Positions 8,190-17,300 of a DNA stretch of 64,000 bases are shown piece by piece (the first letter of the stretch is position 1; each line of letters opens with the position of its first letter). The position numbers and the translations under genes were made by a program. The notes beneath the pieces are model-generated. The model had not been told where the DNA came from and did not search any database. It worked only from the letters and a program-made list of their open reading frames with translations. The DNA is from Desulfoscipio geothermicus (GTDB lineage Bacteria > Bacillota > Desulfotomaculia > Desulfotomaculales > Desulfallaceae): contig JAENZP010000005.1 in assembly GCA_016841205.1 (NCBI GenBank), positions 1 to 64,000 of the forward strand. Direction: 5' to 3'.

Positions 8190-8318
8190 ACCACTTTGTT
8201 ATTGGCTTTCCGTTCCAATTTAGAACCCCCTCTAACTCTAGCTCCCTGGCTACCCTGTTCGGCCCCTTACCATAAAGATAATCTTTATAAATCCTTCTTG
8301 CTATTCTTAATTTGCTTT
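8190..8318 (-). pseudogene. Serine recombinase fragment (recombinase domain)
   Basis: On the minus strand an open stretch reads RRIYKDYLYGKGPNRVAREL followed by ELEGVLNWNGKPITKW and a stop. This is the conserved recombinase-domain signature of large serine recombinases (helix, GKGxNRIAxEL, then the GVxNWNGKxW turn). Only about 40 residues survive; the N-terminal catalytic serine domain is missing. It adds to the mobile-element debris around the symporter. Confidence 0.6.
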
Positions 8319-8364
8319 CAAAGATGTATAATATAATATTATATTGTGATGGAGGGTTAATGAT

Positions 8365-8793
8365 ATGTGGAAAAAGTTATCTATGATTATGTTAGCGTTA
8401 ACAATTGCCTTTTCGTTTAGTGTCGTAAGTATCGTAGGCGTTGCTGATGCTAAGGCTAGGTCTTTCAAAGCTCCTAGTAAAAGCTTCAATTCTAGCACTA
8501 CAACAGATCAAAACAGCAGTGTAAACAAAGCAGATACAAGTACTGCTACAAAAACTTCGAAAGCTACAACAAATCAGACTACAGCAGCAAAACCGGGCTT
8601 TTTTAGCGGTGGTTTGATGAAGGGCTTACTAATCGGCGGTTTGGCTGGTATGCTGTTTGGCGGCTTATTAGGCAACATGGGAGTACTTGGTAGTATCTTG
8701 GGCCTGCTGATTAATTTATTAGCTATAGTGGTTTTGATCGCGTTTGTCATCAAAATTGTGCAGTATTTCCGTAATAAACCCAAATTTAATTAA
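8365..8793 (+). CDS. Secreted or membrane protein, Tim44-domain N-terminus-like
   Basis: 142 residues. A signal peptide (1-30, ending ...VADAKA) precedes a low-complexity Ser/Thr/Lys linker (31-75), then a Gly-rich hydrophobic segment (GGLMKGLLIGGLAGMLFGGL, about 80-100) and a second hydrophobic helix (108-134), ending in a short basic tail. The order resembles the N-terminal half of bacterial Tim44-like proteins, but their C-terminal Tim44 domain is absent. Start ATG has GGAGGG upstream, and TATAAT at about 8327-8332 is a likely -10. A strong hairpin follows at 8948-8985. Function unknown. Confidence 0.75.
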   Translation: MWKKLSMIMLALTIAFSFSVVSIVGVADAKARSFKAPSKSFNSSTTTDQNSSVNKADTSTATKTSKATTNQTTAAKPGFFSGGLMKGLLIGGLAGMLFGGLLGNMGVLGSILGLLINLLAIVVLIAFVIKIVQYFRNKPKFN

Positions 8794-8947
8794 TAGCCTA
8801 AACGCTATTAATCCCTTTACAACTGCTTCGCTACAGTTGGATATCGCGCCGGCCAGAGACATTACATTGCCCATTTTCGTTGTCTCCAACCGCCACCACT
8901 ATCCCAGCTAACAGGACTGTCGTACCAGGTCCTTAACGCAAAAATAA

Positions 8948-8987
8948 GCCGGTCAAGGTGGTATCATATCACCCCAACCGGCTATTT
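8948..8987 (+). terminator. Terminator-like hairpin
   Basis: AGCCGGTCAAGGTGG pairs with TCACCCCAACCGGCT, followed by ATTTTCC. It probably ends the transcript of the 8365-8793 gene; two smaller hairpins (8791-8811, 8819-8838) precede it. Confidence 0.5.
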
Positions 8988-8994
8988 TCCAAAT

Positions 8995-9200
8995 TATCCA
9001 AACTAAAATAGACCGATTAAAATCCCGCAAGACCTTGGTTTGCAAGGTCTCGCGGGATTTTTGAGTTTATAGCGTTTCGCACGGTAAATACGTTTTTCCA
9101 AATTCGACGCTCCAGGAGATGGAGAAGCTGTTTCGCCGAGAGTTGTATAACACTTCCCCGGCGCAAAAGTGGAGTACCTGGTATAATCAATAGCAGCATG
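8995..9200 (+). repeat. Dispersed structured repeat, copy B
   Basis: It matches copy A along its length: conserved TATCCAAACT and GACCGATTAAAATCCCGC flank, a long hairpin (9019-9061), then the GTTTCGCACGGTAAATACG block and the CGACGCTCCAGGAGATGG block, ending in TAATCAATAG. The stem (AAAATCCCGC, one mismatch, then AGACCTTG) differs from copy A in its inner part on both arms, so pairing is preserved. The coding-looking tail is frame-shifted here. Confidence 0.8.
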
Positions 9201-9248
9201 AACAAGGCCATCACGTTTTCGACGGCATATGTTTAGGACCAGCTATAA

Positions 9249-9641
9249 TTAACGCTGCCAGATGTAGACTGTGCCACTATCCAATACTCGCTGCATGTAG
9301 TGCCGGGCGGCAATCTTTAGCCAGCCTCTGGTAAGTGGTACCAGCAAAGACAATCCGAAAAGGTCTGTTAGTAAGCCCGGGGTGATTAAAAAAGCGCCGC
9401 CTAACAAGATAAAAACCCCATCAATTAGCTTATTACCGGGAAGAATCCCCTGTTGAATGTCCTGCTTCATCCGATTGAGCACGTTTAAACCCTGCGATTT
9501 TGCCAGCAAGACTCCGACAAACCCGGTAGAAGCCACGATTAGAATGGTTGGCAACGTTCCAATCAATCCGCCCAATTTGATTAGAATCCATAATTCCAGC
9601 AGGGGAACCAATGTGAATAGAAAGAATAGTTTAATCAACAT
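9249..9641 (-). CDS. fxsA: FxsA family membrane protein
   Basis: 130 residues from the ATG at 9641, which follows GGGAGA; an upstream ATG (9662) in the same frame has no good site. Layout and motifs fit FxsA: an N-terminal span (LFFLFTLVPLLELWILIKLG), a second segment LPTILIVASTGFVGVLLAKSQG, then GNKLIDGVFILLGGAFLITP with the conserved GGxxLxxPG and DLFGLSLLVP. FxsA is a small inner-membrane protein that in E. coli relieves phage T7 exclusion by the F plasmid; its normal role is unclear. It follows the NTase gene on the same strand. Confidence 0.88.
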   Translation of the reverse strand: MLIKLFFLFTLVPLLELWILIKLGGLIGTLPTILIVASTGFVGVLLAKSQGLNVLNRMKQDIQQGILPGNKLIDGVFILLGGAFLITPGLLTDLFGLSLLVPLTRGWLKIAARHYMQRVLDSGTVYIWQR

Positions 9642-9818
9642 TAATACATCTCCCTTTACCATAGTTATTTGCTGATAAGCGGAAATTAATCTAGTACCGC
9701 TTTAAGTAACCATTACTTTACCTGTTTTTAGTTCCCAATAGCTGGCAGAATAGCTATCTGACAGCCATGACCAACTAGCTAGCGTTCCTCAGCTAGCCCT
9801 TAATTGTTAAAAGCATGG

Positions 9819-10988
9819 CTATAGCTGAATTCTCTTCATCTGCTCAACTTTAGATTTTGTTAAGTAGGAAATGGTACTGAGATTCCGTCTAATGTTGGAC
9901 CGTCTGTACACCACCGTACGAATACCGCGAATTATCCAGCATAAGGGCAGCAGAAAAGGCAGTTTTTGCAGAAATGGAAAAATGATGGTCATATGCCGCT
10001 TATCAGGGAAGAGAATTCTCAATGTGTATTTCACCTTGGCTGCGGTAAAGCTGTCACGGTCCTTCTTTCCTTGGATGAACTTGTTCAACGAAGCATTTTG
10101 GTTTGTACCATAGGTTCCGTTGGCCAGCATAAAATCAGTCATTTCATGATACAATTCATCACTAACTTCCGGATTGAACCAGCTCTCCGCCAAGGCCTTC
10201 ATACTTTGGGCAAAGTTATGTAATCCCGCTTTCTCAAGCTCTGTGTTAATATAATTCCAATTCAGTTGATCTTTATAATGCTGATTATATACCCATACAT
10301 CCATCACCGAACGTATGCCGGTGCCTCCGCCCCGGTAGTGCTTGGCCATGTGGGCCAACAGATAAATATAGAAATCATCATTGGACATTTCATAACTGTA
10401 TCTGCTCCCGGCTTGTAATCTCGCCCGGTCCCAGCTATTATCGAAATAGGTACCTGTTCTTTCGGGAATAAGCGCCCGGTGAAGTTCAATATTCATTACC
10501 GGCTGTTTGTGATATATATCGTGGTGACTGCCCGTATGTTCTGTGATATAGCCGAGCGATAGCATAATATCTCCGGCTTTTTTCATTTGTTTATGATTAA
10601 CTAAAATATCCACATCAGCCATCAATCGCATATCGGGCTGCGGGTAGAGATGCTTTATGATAAATCCCTTGAGTGGCATACACTTTATATGGTGTTCTTC
10701 CAGGGCGGACAGGATCTGCCGGGTCTCAATTTCTTGCCTTGCTTCCCTGGCAAGCGCCTTATGGCGGGCATCCTGAAAAGCCTTCATTTTATCCGGGGCC
10801 GGCAAAGGCTGCAGCCGGCTCAGTCCGTAGCAGGCCATGTTGGCAACGCTGTGCCGGGCAGCCATTTTGTAGAGGAAATCCAGATCAAGATCCGGCAGTA
10901 TTGGCGGCGGGACTTCGCCGTGCAGTACCGCCGCCAGAAGTGCGATTAAATAGCTGCCGGTTATTTGTTTATCCTGTTTTTCATTCAT
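9819..10988 (-). CDS. Nucleotidyltransferase family protein (PF14907-like) of RiPP-like locus
   Basis: 389 residues from ATG at 10988; this ATG overlaps the ABC exporter's stop (ATGAATGA) and has AGAGG upstream, so translation is coupled. A longer frame to 11027 is less likely. The core KCMPLKGFIIKHLYP...DMRLMADVDILV holds the DxD pair (MADVDI, about residue 124) of the uncharacterised nucleotidyltransferase family PF14907. Members often sit in exopolysaccharide and RiPP (including lasso-peptide) clusters and are thought to transfer a nucleotide or phosphate to an unknown acceptor. Being last after HprK-like, PqqD, peptidase and exporter genes suggests a tailoring role. Substrate unknown. Confidence 0.8.
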   Translation of the reverse strand: MNEKQDKQITGSYLIALLAAVLHGEVPPPILPDLDLDFLYKMAARHSVANMACYGLSRLQPLPAPDKMKAFQDARHKALAREARQEIETRQILSALEEHHIKCMPLKGFIIKHLYPQPDMRLMADVDILVNHKQMKKAGDIMLSLGYITEHTGSHHDIYHKQPVMNIELHRALIPERTGTYFDNSWDRARLQAGSRYSYEMSNDDFYIYLLAHMAKHYRGGGTGIRSVMDVWVYNQHYKDQLNWNYINTELEKAGLHNFAQSMKALAESWFNPEVSDELYHEMTDFMLANGTYGTNQNASLNKFIQGKKDRDSFTAAKVKYTLRILFPDKRHMTIIFPFLQKLPFLLPLCWIIRGIRTVVYRRSNIRRNLSTISYLTKSKVEQMKRIQL

Positions 10989-12663
10989 CCTGCTTAACCT
11001 CTCTTGTCCGGATACGCTTATTTTCAATGCATAGTACCTTATTACAGATATTTAAGGGCGCCTGACGATGGGATATAATCAGGCAGGTTTTGCCTTGCAT
11101 GGCACGTAAATTGTGCAGCAGCCTTATTTCGGTGTTTTCATCGAGAGCGGAACTGGCTTCATCCAGGAGAAGGATGGGCGCGCCGCTCAAAACGGCCCTG
11201 GCAATTGCCAGGCGTTGGACCTGCCCCTCAGACAAGCCGTGACCTTTTTCGCCGATCAGGGTATCGAGCCCGTCCGGCAGCTGCTTAATAAAATCATCGG
11301 CACAGCTTATTCGCGCTGCCTCCATGATCTCGCTATCACCGGCCCTTGGTCTGATGAAGGCAATATTTTCACGGATAGAGCCGGATAACAAAAGGTTTCC
11401 CTGCGGCACAAAGGCAAACAGTTTTCGGGTGTATTGATCGGTATTAATCCGGCTGCCATCGTTCATTTGCAAATAGATTTCACCTGCATCCGGTTTAAAC
11501 ACACCCAGCAGCAGTTTTAAAACGGTTGTTTTGCCGGTGCCGGATGGACCCGTGAGCAACACAAATTCCCCCTTGTTTATGTGCAGGACGGCATTCTCCA
11601 AAATCGTATCCCGGTCATAGCGAAAGCTAATATTCTCGAATACTAACGATGTCATTCTAATCCCCAGTTCGCTGCAATTCATCCCCGTACTGTTTACTTC
11701 GGATTCTTCAGGTAGATTCTCCAGTTCCATGATTCTTTCAACTGAAGCCAATAATCCGTAATATTTGGGTAGTAAGCCCGACAATCCTACAAACGGAGTC
11801 TGCACCTGGCCCACCAGTTGCAATACGGCGGTGAGGGTGCCGAAGCTGATGGCATGCAGGTACAGTTTGTAGGCGCTCCATACCAGGGCATACAAATAGC
11901 CCATTTGAAATATAAAACTGAAGCCGCTGTTGGCAAAAATGCTGGTTTTCATACGCTTCATCCTGGCTTGATAATTCAGGTCTTGTAGATTTGTCGCTTG
12001 TTTTGTAACCTTGCTTTCCACACTGAAAATTTTTATAACAAGTAGACTTTCAAGGATCTCCTGCATAAAAGAACGCAGTTTGCCATCTGTTTCCAGTACC
12101 CTTTTATGCATTTGTTTCATAACGCCGCGAAAAGCGCTGATCACAATGAAAAGCGAAATTCCACCCCCGGCAAAAACCATGGCAAAGCTGCCATCCAATG
12201 CTACCAGTACGGTAAAGGCGCAAAGCAACCGGGTCAGCATGGATACCAGGTTGGGTACAATGGTGGTTAGGCTTTCACTGATTATGGTCACATCCCTGGT
12301 GAGGTGGTTGAGCAGTTCGCCGCTGTGATATTTGCCAACGGCAACGTAGTCCTTGCGAAGAAGATTGGCGAAGAGCCGGCTTTTATAGCTTATCTCCAGG
12401 CGGGCTTTGATAATTTCTTCGAGATTGCGGCTGAGCAGACGCAATAACAATTGCAGGAAGATCACCCCGAGCAGCAGGAATGCAAAATAAATGAAAGTCT
12501 GCTTGTCACCCGCTACCGCGCCATCAATCACGTCGCGGGAAATCAGGGCGAATCCAACCCCACACCCGGCAAAAGCGGCGTTGGCGAGCACTAAAAGGGC
12601 TAAGCGGGGTAGCTGGGGCTTGGTATTCTGGTATAGCCATGAATGTATTTGCTTATCTTGCAT
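10981..12663 (-). CDS. ABC exporter, fused permease/ATPase
   Basis: 560 residues. The N-terminal six-helix exporter domain spans about 15-310, and the nucleotide-binding domain about 335-560. Walker A is GPSGTGKT (about 372-379), the signature LSEGQVQRLAIARA (about 474), Walker B ILLLDEASSALD (about 495) and the H-loop LIISHR. It should work as a homodimer exporting a peptide, lipid or drug; there is no N-terminal C39 peptidase, so any leader removal would need the separate S24/S26 peptidase encoded just upstream. Its start overlaps the peptidase gene by 11 bp and its stop overlaps the nucleotidyltransferase start. Confidence 0.92.
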   Translation of the reverse strand: MQDKQIHSWLYQNTKPQLPRLALLVLANAAFAGCGVGFALISRDVIDGAVAGDKQTFIYFAFLLLGVIFLQLLLRLLSRNLEEIIKARLEISYKSRLFANLLRKDYVAVGKYHSGELLNHLTRDVTIISESLTTIVPNLVSMLTRLLCAFTVLVALDGSFAMVFAGGGISLFIVISAFRGVMKQMHKRVLETDGKLRSFMQEILESLLVIKIFSVESKVTKQATNLQDLNYQARMKRMKTSIFANSGFSFIFQMGYLYALVWSAYKLYLHAISFGTLTAVLQLVGQVQTPFVGLSGLLPKYYGLLASVERIMELENLPEESEVNSTGMNCSELGIRMTSLVFENISFRYDRDTILENAVLHINKGEFVLLTGPSGTGKTTVLKLLLGVFKPDAGEIYLQMNDGSRINTDQYTRKLFAFVPQGNLLLSGSIRENIAFIRPRAGDSEIMEAARISCADDFIKQLPDGLDTLIGEKGHGLSEGQVQRLAIARAVLSGAPILLLDEASSALDENTEIRLLHNLRAMQGKTCLIISHRQAPLNICNKVLCIENKRIRTREVKQDE

Positions 12664-13123
12664 AAATCTTATTCCTTGCCCTGCAGACCAGGTTTTGGAG
12701 CCTGAGGAAGAGCTGTCTTGCCGGAAGCAACCTGGTCCAGATCCTGCAATACAACCAATAGGCCCTGCTGGCGCTGCAGTCTATGTATTTACCCCCACGG
12801 TAAAAAGCTTTGACTACGGCTATAATCTGATCGTGCTTGACTCCGTATTCCAATTGTCCTTGATGGTCGCCGCACAGTATATAGCTATCCTTTTTAACAG
12901 CCACAACCCGGTGCAGTACAAATTTTCCGTTTTCTCGCCGGTAAAGAGGGATATCGTATTTTTTTAGTTTCTGAGGGGCCTGCACCAGTATAATCTTATC
13001 CTTCCGGCTGCGCAGCATGGGGAGCATGCTGTTGCCCGCCGGCGCAAAGGCTACTTCGCCGCCGCCCTGCAGGGTCGCCTCCATCAGTGGGTACACATCT
13101 CTCAGGAAGATTCGCTCAGGCAA
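12653..13123 (-). CDS. S24/S26-type serine peptidase
   Basis: 156 residues. The signal-peptidase box GNSMLPML has the candidate nucleophile Ser32. The second box, LYRRENGKFVLHRVV, has His71 where SipW/eukaryotic-type S26B enzymes carry the catalytic His, and ILCGDHQG follows at about 82-89. There is no clear N-terminal membrane anchor, unlike ordinary signal peptidases, so a cytoplasmic or peripherally bound enzyme is likely. In this locus it is a candidate for cutting the precursor's leader, or an inactive relative. It overlaps pqqD by 8 bp and the ABC gene by 11 bp. Confidence 0.82.
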   Translation of the reverse strand: MPERIFLRDVYPLMEATLQGGGEVAFAPAGNSMLPMLRSRKDKIILVQAPQKLKKYDIPLYRRENGKFVLHRVVAVKKDSYILCGDHQGQLEYGVKHDQIIAVVKAFYRGGKYIDCSASRAYWLYCRIWTRLLPARQLFLRLQNLVCRARNKIYAR

Positions 13124-13379
13124 GTAAATCCGCGCCTTTCAACTTTTCAATAAATTCTGCGATATCTGTTTTAGCTGTTGCTTCATTAATTTCATATTCA
13201 CTCAGTATAGCTGTTAGTAATTCTTCTTCAGCGGCTCCTTGAACAAGCATTTTCCAGAGAAAAACGCCTGTACTGTTCAGGGTGATGAGCCCGTTGAAAT
13301 CCAAAGCGGCCTTGCCAACCGCAACTACTATGCTGTTTCCCGCTACTTTCCGAAGCATATATCCATCTTTAATTTTCAC
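13116..13379 (-). CDS. PqqD family protein (RiPP recognition element-like)
   Basis: 87 residues from GTG at 13379, which follows GGAGAGGGTG; the reading frame is open further but overlaps the HprK-like gene without a site. The sequence has the PqqD fold pattern: an N-terminal beta pair (GYMLRKVAGNSIVVAVG), the LITLNSTGVFLWKML segment, then helices ending in ...IAEFIEKLKGADLL. PqqD-type domains bind the leaders of ribosomally made peptides and present them to modifying enzymes. Its position after a YxKP-type small peptide and before a peptidase and exporter supports leader binding here. Confidence 0.88.
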   Translation of the reverse strand: MKIKDGYMLRKVAGNSIVVAVGKAALDFNGLITLNSTGVFLWKMLVQGAAEEELLTAILSEYEINEATAKTDIAEFIEKLKGADLLA

Positions 13380-13413
13380 TTCTTTCACCCTCTCCGGCAA
13401 AAATATGAATTTC

Positions 13414-14121
13414 TCAGCCTGAGGACATCGCCCGGCAGGCCATTTCCACTGCTTCGAAACTGATAGTGCAGCCCATTTTATATACCGGGATCTGCCTGAT
13501 GAGCTTATCAAGTATTATGAGCAGGTTGTCCATCGGCTGTATCTCATAAGGACGTAAAGTTTGGTTAAGAATTAGTTTGAGGACTGCTTGAGTTTCTAAT
13601 TTTTCTATCCAACTATATGCAGATTGTTCCAAAAAGCAAATGGCCTGCAGGGGAACTTTTATATTTAAATTATACTCGCTCTTGCCGCTCCACGGGGTTC
13701 CATATACATAGAAAGAATTGTCTATGCAGCGGAGAGCCGGTTTATCATCATTAATGATGCGGACCTTATCGGTTCCAAAGCGCTGCTGCCATAACCTGGC
13801 GTGGGTGGATTTGCCGGTTCCGCAGGGGGCGGCGAAGAGATAGGCTCGTCCTTTATAAGCCAGGGCCGAGGCATGCAGCATTAAGCCGTCAAAATCCAAT
13901 AATTGTCGGTAGAAATCAGCGCCGGTCCAGATATATTCGCACTCGTCCAGACTCAAATGAGGATTTTCCTGCTGCTTTTGCCGCAGGAAATCCTCACTTA
14001 AGGCGATAGTGAAATCAACCGGACGGGTTGAGTCTGATAAATAGGGTGGACTTTGTTTGGCAAGGATTTTACCGTTGGCCTGCAAGGTCACTGTTAAATC
14101 GGCTATCTTATATGTCTGCAT
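13414..14121 (-). CDS. HPr kinase-like protein
   Basis: 235 residues. The central P-loop is APCGTGKS (98-105), followed by IINDDKPAL (123-131), which matches the Walker B/acidic pair of HprK-like kinases; GTPWSGKSEYN (about 141-151) is the region after it. The regulatory N-terminal domain and HPr-binding features of true HprK are missing. Relatives occur in RiPP loci, including a lasso-peptide kinase that phosphorylates a C-terminal serine (paeninodin), and in the ScmC class. Here it follows a 44-residue precursor-like gene by 30 bp, so a peptide kinase is the main hypothesis. Activity is not proven by sequence. Confidence 0.82.
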   Translation of the reverse strand: MQTYKIADLTVTLQANGKILAKQSPPYLSDSTRPVDFTIALSEDFLRQKQQENPHLSLDECEYIWTGADFYRQLLDFDGLMLHASALAYKGRAYLFAAPCGTGKSTHARLWQQRFGTDKVRIINDDKPALRCIDNSFYVYGTPWSGKSEYNLNIKVPLQAICFLEQSAYSWIEKLETQAVLKLILNQTLRPYEIQPMDNLLIILDKLIRQIPVYKMGCTISFEAVEMACRAMSSG

Positions 14122-14151
14122 TCTTCTCTCCCAGGCCCCCTAAACGGACAA

Positions 14152-14286
14152 TTACTTAACTATTTCGCCCCAGCCGAGTTCATCCCCGGTACCGTCGCCG
14201 CCATTAATCAATCCACTTGAGGTAATGATATCTTCGATTTCAAATATTTCGATTTCGATCACCGGTTTTTCATATATCTTTTTCAT
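14152..14286 (-). CDS. 44-residue RiPP precursor-like peptide
   Basis: ATG at 14286 follows a GGGGGG site about eight bases upstream; the stop is at 14152. The peptide opens MKKIYEKPVIEIEIF, giving the YxxPxI leader motif known to be read by PqqD-type recognition domains in lasso and related peptides. EIEDIITSSG follows, then a Gly/Asp-rich tail with GGDGTGDELGWGE. Residue count is 44. It lies 20 bp after the fibronectin-III gene and 30 bp before the HprK-like gene, both on the same strand. No asparagine-synthetase-like cyclase is present, so a classical lasso peptide is not supported; the final product is unknown. Confidence 0.75.
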   Translation of the reverse strand: MKKIYEKPVIEIEIFEIEDIITSSGLINGGDGTGDELGWGEIVK

Positions 14287-14306
14287 AAACTTCGCCCCCC
14301 TTTTTA

Positions 14307-17300
14307 TTATTTAAGACCATTCACAGTGATGGTCCTAACCGTGGTGTAGGTTGTTTCTGTGCCTTTCGTTACAAAGGCCCGCACATAGAGAGGCGTGTCC
14401 GCCTGACTCGCAGGAATACCCGTTACGGTACAGGCAATGATATAAGTCCCTCCTAATTCCCTAGCCGTAACGGTTAACTCCGCTGCTGTTACAGACTCGT
14501 ACACGGTCGTTGTTGATTTCACCTGCAAAGGAACATTCTCTTTAGTTGGGTTCGGTTCAGATTTTGAGAAAACAAACCCAACTGCATCTGCATCCAGAGT
14601 GTCAATGGTCGCCAGAAAACGGATATCATAGGTGTCTGCATTTGTTCTTAATTGTGCCCCGCGATAGGTCACCAAACAGCATACGACTGGTTCGGAAGCA
14701 TCCGAGGCCGGGCCTGTGCCCTCACTGTTCATCGCCGTTACCGTAAAGGTGTACTCTGTTCCGTTGGTCAGTCCGGTAATAACATGGCTTAAACTTGTGC
14801 TGCCGGCATTACTGTCTGTTCCGTCAGCGGGATTTGAGGTTACCATGTATCCCGTAATCGCACTGCCGCCGTCGGATGCCGGTGCACTAAAGCTTACGGT
14901 GACCTGTTTGTCTCCTCCCGTTACCGTGCTAATGGTAGGCTTTCCGGGAACCCCCACAGGAGTTACTGCTGCAGAAGCATCTGAGGTTGCGCTTGTGCCC
15001 ATACTGTTCGTCGCCGTCACCGTAAAGGTGTAAGCTGTTCCGTTGATCAGTCCGGTTATAACGTGGCTTAAACTTGTGCTCCCGGCATCACTGTCTGTTC
15101 CGTCAGCGGGATATGAGGTTACCGTGTATCCCGTAATCGTACTGCCACCGTCGGATGCCGGTGCGCTAAAGCTTACGGTGGCCTGCCCATCTCCTGCCGT
15201 TGCAGTACCAATGGTTGGCGCTCCGGGAACTGTGGCGGGAGTTACCGCTGCGGAAGCGTCCGAGGCCAGGCCTGTACCCACACTATTCGTCGCCGTCACC
15301 GTAAAGGTGTAAGCTGTTCCGTTAGTCAGTCCGGTAATAACATGGCTTAAACTGGTGCTCCCGGCATTGCTGTCTGTTCCGCCACCGGGATTTGAAGTTA
15401 CCGTGTATCCCGTAATCGCGCTGCCGCCGTCGGATGCCGGCTTGCTAAAGCTTACAGTGGCCTGCGTATTCCCTGCAACTGCTGTTATATCGGTAGGTGC
15501 CGACGGTATTCCCTTTTGTGTCCGTCCACCTTCAGGCCTAAGTGAGGTAGTGATCGAGATAAATATACTATTGCCAATTGTGGTTAATTTGCCAATGTCC
15601 ACTGTAACTGAGGTTTGCCCTGCTTGAACAGTTGCATTGAAAAGTGACACTCCCCCCGTTTGCGCAGCATAAATATTCACAGTATCACCTGCAGTACGTC
15701 CGCTTACTGTTACAATGTCATTTGTATCAACAGGATTCAAATTAAGCGTAATATCACTCGCATAAGGAGCTGGCGTCCGTAGAACCGGATATGCGTTATT
15801 TTCATTAATATACCATACAGTACTGAAATCCCAATTGACACTGTTAAAAGTGGCTTGTTTCTTTAAGTCAGCGTCAGAAGTTGGAGCAGCCCCGCTGTCT
15901 GATGCCGAAGAGCCAATTCCGTTGGTTGCCGCGGTAGAAAGGAAGTAATTATCTGTTATGGTATTTCCCGAATAGCTAAATCCTATAATACCACCTTTAG
16001 TAGCTGCGTCACCCGTAAGGGTTCCTGCGAAATAGCAGGTCTGGGTTGAAGAATTGCTAGAGTATCCAGTAATTCCACCCATTGATGAAGATGATGAATG
16101 CCCTGTAATTGTTGCTGTGCTGTAACAATTTCTTATAGTGCCATTTTGATTTGAACCCAAGATTCCACCCAACGATGAATTTCCAGCACTCTCAATAAAA
16201 CTGCTTCCGACCAAATTACAGCTTTCAATAGTCCCGCTGTTCAATCCGGCTATACCGCCTACCTGACATACGGCAGTATCATTCGTGCATTTTATATTAG
16301 CGTTTGTTAATGTTAAGTATTTAACGGCACCCGGACTTGATACGTCCCCAAAAAGTCCTACGCTTGTTAAATTACTGCTTATGGTCAGATTCGATATATT
16401 TCGTCCGCATCCATCATATGTTCCAGTAAAGCTATCGACAGTACTACCAACCGGAGTTAGCACAACCCCGATCATATCAATATCAGCAATCTGCTTAAAA
16501 TATTTGTCTTTTACAGTGACAATATTGGCAGACATCCATACCAGGTCATATGGACCATCGACAATATAGGGATCTGCCAATGTGCCGGCGCCAGCCGGAG
16601 CTTCCGCTTTAAGCGGCGTAGAACATACTTCATTTGAATAAGAGCTGTCTTCAATTCCGCTGGCTTTAACCACAAAGTAATACGGGGTATTGTTGCTCAG
16701 TCCGGTTACTGTATAGCTTGTGGCAGTCTTGTTTGTACCTGAGTCTACTTCAATGTATCCTGATCCTGTAGCCGTGCTTTTATATACTTTGTAGCCGGTT
16801 GCTCCTATTACGCTATCCCAGCTTAAACTTACCTGACCGTCCCCTGACGTCGCACTCAGATTGGTTGGCGCTGACGGTACTGAAGACATAGCGCTTACTT
16901 CACTTGAATAAGGGCTTTCTCCGCCGCTAGTGGTGACTGTAACTACAAAGTAATACCAGGTACTGTTGCTCAGCCCGGTTACTGTATAACTTGTAGCGGT
17001 CTTGGCCGTACCCGGGTCTACTTCGCTATATCCCGTTCCTGTTGTCGTGCTTTTATATACCTTGTAGCTGGTTGCTCCCGCCACGCTATCCCAGGTTAAA
17101 CTTACCTGACCGTTTCCTTCCGTTGCCGTCAGATTATCAGGGGCCGACGGTACCGTGGATTGCGGTGTGGCGCTTGCTTCATTTGAATAAGCGCTTTCTC
17201 CTGAAGCAGCAGTGATGGCTTTAACCACAAAGTAATAAGTGGTCCCATTATTTAGTCCGGTTACCGTATAGCTTGCAGCGGTCTTCGCCGTACCTGAGTC

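Noticed and set aside
10304-10489. 61-codon minus-strand frame inside the NTase gene, and other long antisense frames across the Mo operon and fibronectin gene
   Set aside because: They are shadows of real genes with matching codon bias on the other frame.
9819-14286. Classical lasso-peptide cluster
   Set aside because: No asparagine-synthetase-like macrolactam synthetase and no B2 transglutaminase-type protease were found, so only the leader-type motif and kinase link remain.
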